In this document: in pieces, positions 5,171 to 8,899 of the stretch
Layout: the number at the start of each line of letters is the position of its first letter
How positions within the stretch are numbered: position 1 is the first letter of the stretch
Origin: an uncultured Ruminococcus sp.
GTDB taxonomy: Bacteria > Bacillota > Clostridia > Oscillospirales > Ruminococcaceae
DNA length: 8,899 nt
Direction: 5' to 3'
Assembly: GCA_900553335.1 (NCBI GenBank)
Contig: USCU01000036.1
Span: 1-8,899, forward strand
The notes under the pieces: generated by a model
What the model was told of the DNA's origin: nothing
The model's database searches: none
The model's input: the letters and a program-made list of their open reading frames with translations, nothing else
Translations under genes and position numbers: made by a program

Positions 5171-6274
5171 TCAGTCTATAAAATCTTTAACCTTGTTGGA
5201 ACGGTTCGGATGTCTTAGCTTTCTTAACGCTTTTGCTTCGATCTGTCTTATACGCTCTCGTGTAACGTTAAAGGTTTGTCCAACCTCTTCGAGTGTTCTC
5301 GAACGTCCGTCAACAAGTCCGAAGCGAAGCCTCAAAACCTTTTCTTCTCTGTCTGTAAGAGTTGACAAAACCTGATCAATCTGTTCTTTTAGAAGAACTA
5401 AAGACGCAGCTTCCGCAGGTGCAGGAGCATCCTCATCAGGAATGAAGTCGCCCAAATGAGAATCCTCCTCCTCTCCGATAGGAGTTTCAAGAGAAACGGG
5501 ATCCTGAGCTATTCTCATTATTTCTCTTACTCGATCAACAGGCATATTAAGCTCTTTTGCAATTTCTTCAGGGCTTGGATCGTGACCGTTTTGATGAAGA
5601 AGCTGTGAAGAAACCTTTTTTACCTTTGTTATAGTTTCGACCATATGAACAGGAATTCTTATCGTTCTTGCTTGATCGGCAATAGCTCTTGTAATGGCTT
5701 GTCTTATCCACCATGTGGCATAGGTTGAAAACTTAAAGCCCTTTGTATAATCGAATTTTTCCACTGCCTTTATAAGACCTAAGTTGCCCTCTTGAATAAG
5801 ATCCAAAAAGCTCATTCCTCTGCCCACATATCTTTTTGCAATTGATACAACAAGTCTTAAGTTAGCTTCCGCAAGACGCTTTTTTGCTTCGCTTGACTGT
5901 TTTTCATTTCCGTTTTCCATTTGCTCTGCGAGCTGAATTTCTTCTTCAGCCGTAAGCAAAGGAACCCTTCCGATTTCTTTTAAGTAAATCTTAACGGGAT
6001 CGTCAATGGAAATTCCTTCGGTTGAAATGGAAATATCAACGCTGTCATCAACCGCATCGTCGTCCGGAGTAGCAAGCACAAGTGCGTCTTCCGGATTGAT
6101 GTCGTCTATGATCTCAATGTTGCCGGCAGAGCATGCGTCATAAAACGAATCCATCTGCTCAACATCGTAATCAAGCTTTTCCAAAACATCGGTAATTTCT
6201 TTTGTAGTCAGCTTTCCGGTTGCCTTTCCGTGTTCTAAAAGACTGTCAAGCATCGCTTTCTTTTCATTATTCAT
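5171..6274 (-). CDS. rpoD: RNA polymerase primary sigma factor (RpoD/SigA)
   Basis: Housekeeping sigma factor, 367 residues, the usual size for Firmicutes SigA. After a helical region 1.1 and an acidic linker (about 1-90) it has region 1.2 ([17 protein letters not shown], 91-107), region 2 with the core-binding [16 protein letters not shown] (138-153) and [17 protein letters not shown] (158-174), region 2.3/2.4 for -10 melting and recognition ([18 protein letters not shown], 181-198), region 3 (about 205-265), and region 4.2 with the -35 helix-turn-helix ([20 protein letters not shown], 327-346) and C-terminal [12 protein letters not shown] (348-359). The ATG has GAGGAG in the 19-base gap after dnaG, so the two are one transcript, as in most Firmicutes. 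Nothing is missing or unusual. Confidence 0.98.
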   Translation of the reverse strand: MNNEKKAMLDSLLEHGKATGKLTTKEITDVLEKLDYDVEQMDSFYDACSAGNIEIIDDINPEDALVLATPDDDAVDDSVDISISTEGISIDDPVKIYLKEIGRVPLLTAEEEIQLAEQMENGNEKQSSEAKKRLAEANLRLVVSIAKRYVGRGMSFLDLIQEGNLGLIKAVEKFDYTKGFKFSTYATWWIRQAITRAIADQARTIRIPVHMVETITKVKKVSSQLLHQNGHDPSPEEIAKELNMPVDRVREIMRIAQDPVSLETPIGEEEDSHLGDFIPDEDAPAPAEAASLVLLKEQIDQVLSTLTDREEKVLRLRFGLVDGRSRTLEEVGQTFNVTRERIRQIEAKALRKLRHPNRSNKVKDFID

Positions 6275-6293
6275 ATTTTACTCTCCTCAAAAA

Positions 6294-8054
6294 TTAATAT
6301 CCTTTATTTAAGCTGTTCATATATCGAAGCAGCTCTTCGTCATTTGAAACGTCCATATTTTCGTCATTTATATGTGTGTTTTTAATAACGTTAATATAAT
6401 CCATCGCTGTAGCGTTATCAACAGCCATTTTTCGTCCTTCGGTAATTATCTTTGATATTTTACCCATTTCATCTGCGGAAAATTCGCTTCCCAAAGAAAA
6501 TGTCGAAAAATCGCTTCCCGAAAGAATCTTAGAAGCTATTGACGAAAAAATTCGCCTGTTCAGTTCCGTTACAAACTCGTCCTCATCTATCAAAGAGCAT
6601 ACCTCTGCGCATTTGTCGGGATTTGAATAAATATATGATATAAGGCCCTCTTCAGCCTTTGCTGCTTTAGGATATTTTGCAGCTAGGGGATTAAGCTCAT
6701 CTTTTCTTGTGACAGTCGAATTGACTTGATTTCTCCATTGCCTTTTTCTGTCGGTATAGAGTTTCTTTTTTAACCGCTGATTTATGACGTTTTTAATCTC
6801 GTCTTTTGAAACTCCTGTTTCAAGAGATACTCCCTCGATATAAACCTCTCGCTCGACCGAATCCGAAATTTTCTCTAATACTTCATAGCAGTTTTTCAGA
6901 TAATCAACTTTGTCCAGAGGATTTTTTAAGTCAAGTCCTGCTTTTGCCTTTGAAAGCTCGTAAAGAATTGCACCTTGTGATTTATCAATAAGTTTTTGAA
7001 ATTTAGCGCTTCCGAATTTATTTATATATTCGTCAGGGTCTTTTGCTCCATCCATTTTAATTATCTTTGACTTGATTCCGACTTCTGAAAGAATGTTTAT
7101 TGCTTTGTTGCTTGCCTTTTGTCCTGCCTCGTCAGAATCGTAGCATATCACTACCTCGTCGCAGTATTGAAGCATTATTCTCGCATGATCTGCAGTAATT
7201 GCTGTCCCGCAGGTAGCTACCGCGTTGTCAAAGCCTGCCTGATGAAGGGATATAACGTCTAAATTTCCTTCACATAAAAGCAGCTGTTTTTTCTTAATAC
7301 TGCTTTCCTTTGCAAAATTAAGAGAAAAGAGAGTTTTGTTTTTTTTGAAAATTTGAGTTTCCTTTGAGTTTAAATATTTTCTGGAATCTGTTTCATCAAG
7401 TCGCCTGCCTCCGAAAGCTATTACATTTCCCCGAAGGTCAAAAAACGGAAACATAACCCTGTTTTTAAAAAAGTCGTATGTTCGCCCCTGTGCGCTTTTC
7501 CCAAGCAGTGACGCCTCGACAAGTTCATTCTCGTAAAATCCCAAGGAAAGCATATGATCTTTTAATGCCGACCATTTGTCAAGTGCAACTCCGAGTCCGA
7601 ATTTTTTTATTGTTTCGAGCCGAAGCCCACGCTCAAGCAAATATGAAAGGCCCTTTTTTCCTTCCGGAGTTTTCAGATTGCCGTAAAAGAATCGAGCTGC
7701 CTGTTTGTTCATTTCGTAAAGACGCTTTTTCTTAAGGTCACTGCCGCTTCCGAATCGTTCATCCTCAGGCATAGGTATGCCGCTTTTTTCAGCGAGAAAT
7801 TTTATCGCTTCAAAGTAGTCGAGATTTTCGATTTTCATTACAAATGTCACAACATCTCCGCCTGCACCGCATCCGAAGCAATAAAAGCTGTCCGTTTCAG
7901 GATAAATTGTACATGAGGGGGTGCGCTCAGAATGAAAAGGGCATAGGCATTTTAAAGATGAGCCGGCTCTTTTTAATGAAACATAGTTTCCCATTACGTC
8001 TTCAATTTTATTTGCATATTTAAGCCTGTCTATAAAATCCTGCGAAAAAGCCAA
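6294..8054 (-). CDS. dnaG: DNA primase
   Basis: Synthesises RNA primers for lagging-strand and restart replication at the fork with DnaB-type helicase; 586 residues, normal length. Domains in order: CHC2 zinc-binding domain (1-100; ligands C38, H41, C59, C62, within CPFHSERTPS and FYCFGCGAGGD), the RNA-polymerase core with FFKNRVMFPFFDLRGNVIAFGGR (195-217), a Toprim fold with the catalytic glutamate in EGNLDV (262-267; often EGYMDV) and the metal-binding DSD (306-308, in CYDSDEAG), then a helical C-terminal helicase-binding region (about 430-586). It begins with TTG at 8054, chosen because a very strong Shine-Dalgarno (AAGGAGGTG, 8060-8068) is correctly spaced and no ATG precedes the conserved N-terminus. 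It is followed by rpoD after 19 bases. Confidence 0.97.
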   Translation of the reverse strand: MAFSQDFIDRLKYANKIEDVMGNYVSLKRAGSSLKCLCPFHSERTPSCTIYPETDSFYCFGCGAGGDVVTFVMKIENLDYFEAIKFLAEKSGIPMPEDERFGSGSDLKKKRLYEMNKQAARFFYGNLKTPEGKKGLSYLLERGLRLETIKKFGLGVALDKWSALKDHMLSLGFYENELVEASLLGKSAQGRTYDFFKNRVMFPFFDLRGNVIAFGGRRLDETDSRKYLNSKETQIFKKNKTLFSLNFAKESSIKKKQLLLCEGNLDVISLHQAGFDNAVATCGTAITADHARIMLQYCDEVVICYDSDEAGQKASNKAINILSEVGIKSKIIKMDGAKDPDEYINKFGSAKFQKLIDKSQGAILYELSKAKAGLDLKNPLDKVDYLKNCYEVLEKISDSVEREVYIEGVSLETGVSKDEIKNVINQRLKKKLYTDRKRQWRNQVNSTVTRKDELNPLAAKYPKAAKAEEGLISYIYSNPDKCAEVCSLIDEDEFVTELNRRIFSSIASKILSGSDFSTFSLGSEFSADEMGKISKIITEGRKMAVDNATAMDYINVIKNTHINDENMDVSNDEELLRYMNSLNKGY

Positions 8055-8059
8055 TGCCG

Positions 8060-8068
8060 CACCTCCTT
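8060..8068 (-). promoter_or_regulatory. Near-perfect Shine-Dalgarno of dnaG (TTG start)
   Basis: AAGGAGGTG on the minus strand is fully complementary to the anti-Shine-Dalgarno end of 16S rRNA and lies 5 bases before the TTG codon at 8054. It fixes the start and may compensate for the weak initiation codon. Confidence 0.8.
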
Positions 8069-8105
8069 CAAATACAGTATTATGGTTATTTAATCGTTAT
8101 ATTTG

Positions 8106-8588
8106 CTATTGCTGTGTTGTTTGTTTCTTGATATTATAAGACATAGTAGCGTCTTCTCTGTAATACTTTTCGTCTTCTTTTGGAACTTTAGCAAAGTTAA
8201 GTTTAACATCTTGCTGATCATCGTTGGACGGAGAAAACAAAGGTCCGTCCAGAGTTAAAATTCCATCGTCCTTATTGTATTTACAAGATATTTCAATTTT
8301 CTGACTCTGGTCCGCATTTGTTAAAACGAGCTTTTCTTTGTTCTCGTCATGCTCATAATATCCGCCGGCGGTAATGACTAAGCTTTGACGCAAGCTTTGA
8401 TAAAATAAAAAAGTTCCGTCCTCTTTGAATTTATATGCGATAATCTGTCCCTCGGTATCTGAAGATTTAAGAACTGCTTCCCAGATTCCTCCAGCAAGGA
8501 AAGTGTTTGCTTTTTCTTCCTCCTTACACGCAGCAAAGCAGGAGCATATTACTAAAAATGATAATAAAAACGCTGTTATTTTTTTCAT
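8106..8588 (-). CDS. Small secreted lipoprotein, possible lipocalin-like domain
   Basis: 160 residues with a classic lipoprotein signal: MKK, a hydrophobic core, then FAAC, with the lipidated cysteine at residue 21. The first residue of the lipobox is Phe rather than Leu, slightly atypical. The mature part is polar and beta-rich, with repeating strands of the type GIWEA...YKFKEDGTFLFYQ...AGGYYEHDENKEKLVLT. This resembles small lipocalin-like or DUF5640-type beta-barrel domains of Clostridia; the match is by eye and the ligand is unknown. It should sit on the outer face of the membrane. The ATG has AGGAG at 8596-8600, in the 12-base gap after the dGTPase-like gene, so the two are almost certainly co-transcribed and possibly coupled. 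dnaG follows after 51 bases. I do not recognise a specific function. Confidence 0.8.
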   Translation of the reverse strand: MKKITAFLLSFLVICSCFAACKEEEKANTFLAGGIWEAVLKSSDTEGQIIAYKFKEDGTFLFYQSLRQSLVITAGGYYEHDENKEKLVLTNADQSQKIEISCKYNKDDGILTLDGPLFSPSNDDQQDVKLNFAKVPKEDEKYYREDATMSYNIKKQTTQQ

Positions 8589-8600
8589 GCTTATTCTCCT

Positions 8601-8899
8601 TTATTTGGAGCTGACAATTCCGTTCCAACCCTTTGGAATAAACAGCTCTTCAAATGTATTTATCGCAAAGGAATCGGTCATACCTGCAATATAATCGCAC
8701 ACGGCAGTTTCGATTCCAAACTTATCTGATAAGTTTCTGAATTCTTGTGGAAGCCTGTCAATATCCGAAATATAATACTCATAAAGCTTTCCGACAAGAT
8801 CTTTTACTTTCTTCTCCTCTGATTTGCAAACAGGATTAGTATAAACATAATCAAACATATATTTATGAAGCTTGTCGTGAGCGCTTTTTACGTCCTGTC
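8601..8899 (-). CDS. dgt: dGTPase-like HD-domain triphosphohydrolase, C-terminal part (5' end outside window)
   Basis: The frame is open to the right window edge, so only about the last 99 residues are present. The visible part, from QDVKSAHDKLHKYMFDYVY onward through NPVCKSEEKKVKDLVGKLYEYY and ending with VCDYIAGMTDSFAINTFEELFIP, is typical of the C-terminal helical part of Dgt-family proteins, which convert dNTPs to deoxynucleoside and triphosphate. The HD metal-binding motif lies outside the window, so activity cannot be judged. Gene order dgt–dnaG–rpoD is common in Clostridia and supports the call. An ATG at 8858 is internal, not the start. The next gene begins 12 bases downstream. Confidence 0.88.
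   Translation of the reverse strand, partial: QDVKSAHDKLHKYMFDYVYTNPVCKSEEKKVKDLVGKLYEYYISDIDRLPQEFRNLSDKFGIETAVCDYIAGMTDSFAINTFEELFIPKGWNGIVSSK

Noticed and set aside
8055..8105. Search for a dnaG promoter in the 51-base gap after the lipoprotein gene
   Set aside because: CATAAT is present as a possible -10, but no acceptable -35 lies 16-18 bases upstream.

Overview
The window looks like chromosomal DNA from an endospore-forming, AT-rich member of the Clostridia, plausibly of the Oscillospiraceae/Ruminococcaceae type. The evidence is spmA, spmB and a spoVB-type gene, strong AGGAGG-type ribosome binding sites, and the neighbourhoods dgt–dnaG–rpoD and spoVB–mazG–hup–(S4 protein), which I know from Firmicutes. 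The lineage below class level is inference. Every real gene lies on the minus strand, so transcription runs from high to low coordinates.

Reading in the direction of transcription, the first block (8899 to about 4328) is a replication/transcription cluster. It holds the 3' part of a dGTPase-like gene, a small lipoprotein gene, dnaG (primase, TTG start with a near-perfect Shine-Dalgarno), rpoD (primary sigma factor) and a membrane-anchored GH25-like gene. Gaps are 12 to 51 bases and no internal terminator is visible, so it probably forms one operon. The GH25-like protein keeps the fold signature but lacks all three expected catalytic acids.

The block ends at 4289-4318 in a hairpin that is the first of two near-identical 29/30-base copies. 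The second copy, at 4054-4082, carries the T-tract of an intrinsic terminator. Between them lie about 205 bases, of which about 178 are clearly GC-richer than the surroundings (about 59 percent G+C by hand count) and full of hairpins. I see no convincing protein in it and interpret it as an intergenic repeat or MITE-like insertion.

The second block (about 4006 to 1198) is a sporulation unit: spmA, spmB (overlapping by 14 bases) and a SpoVB-type flippase. spmA has no ATG start, and its open frame runs back through the terminator hairpin. Overlapping the end of spoVB is a strong sigma-A-type promoter (extended -10) that would start a third block: mazG, hup (HU) and, after a terminator-like hairpin at the window edge, the first codon of another gene, probably the S4-domain protein usual at this place. 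The third block can therefore be expressed in growing cells independently of the sporulation genes.

No tRNA, rRNA, CRISPR array, insertion-sequence transposase or phage gene was seen. The parts most worth a second look are the repeat element between the two hairpins, the GH25-like pseudoenzyme and the unusual 5' end of spmA.
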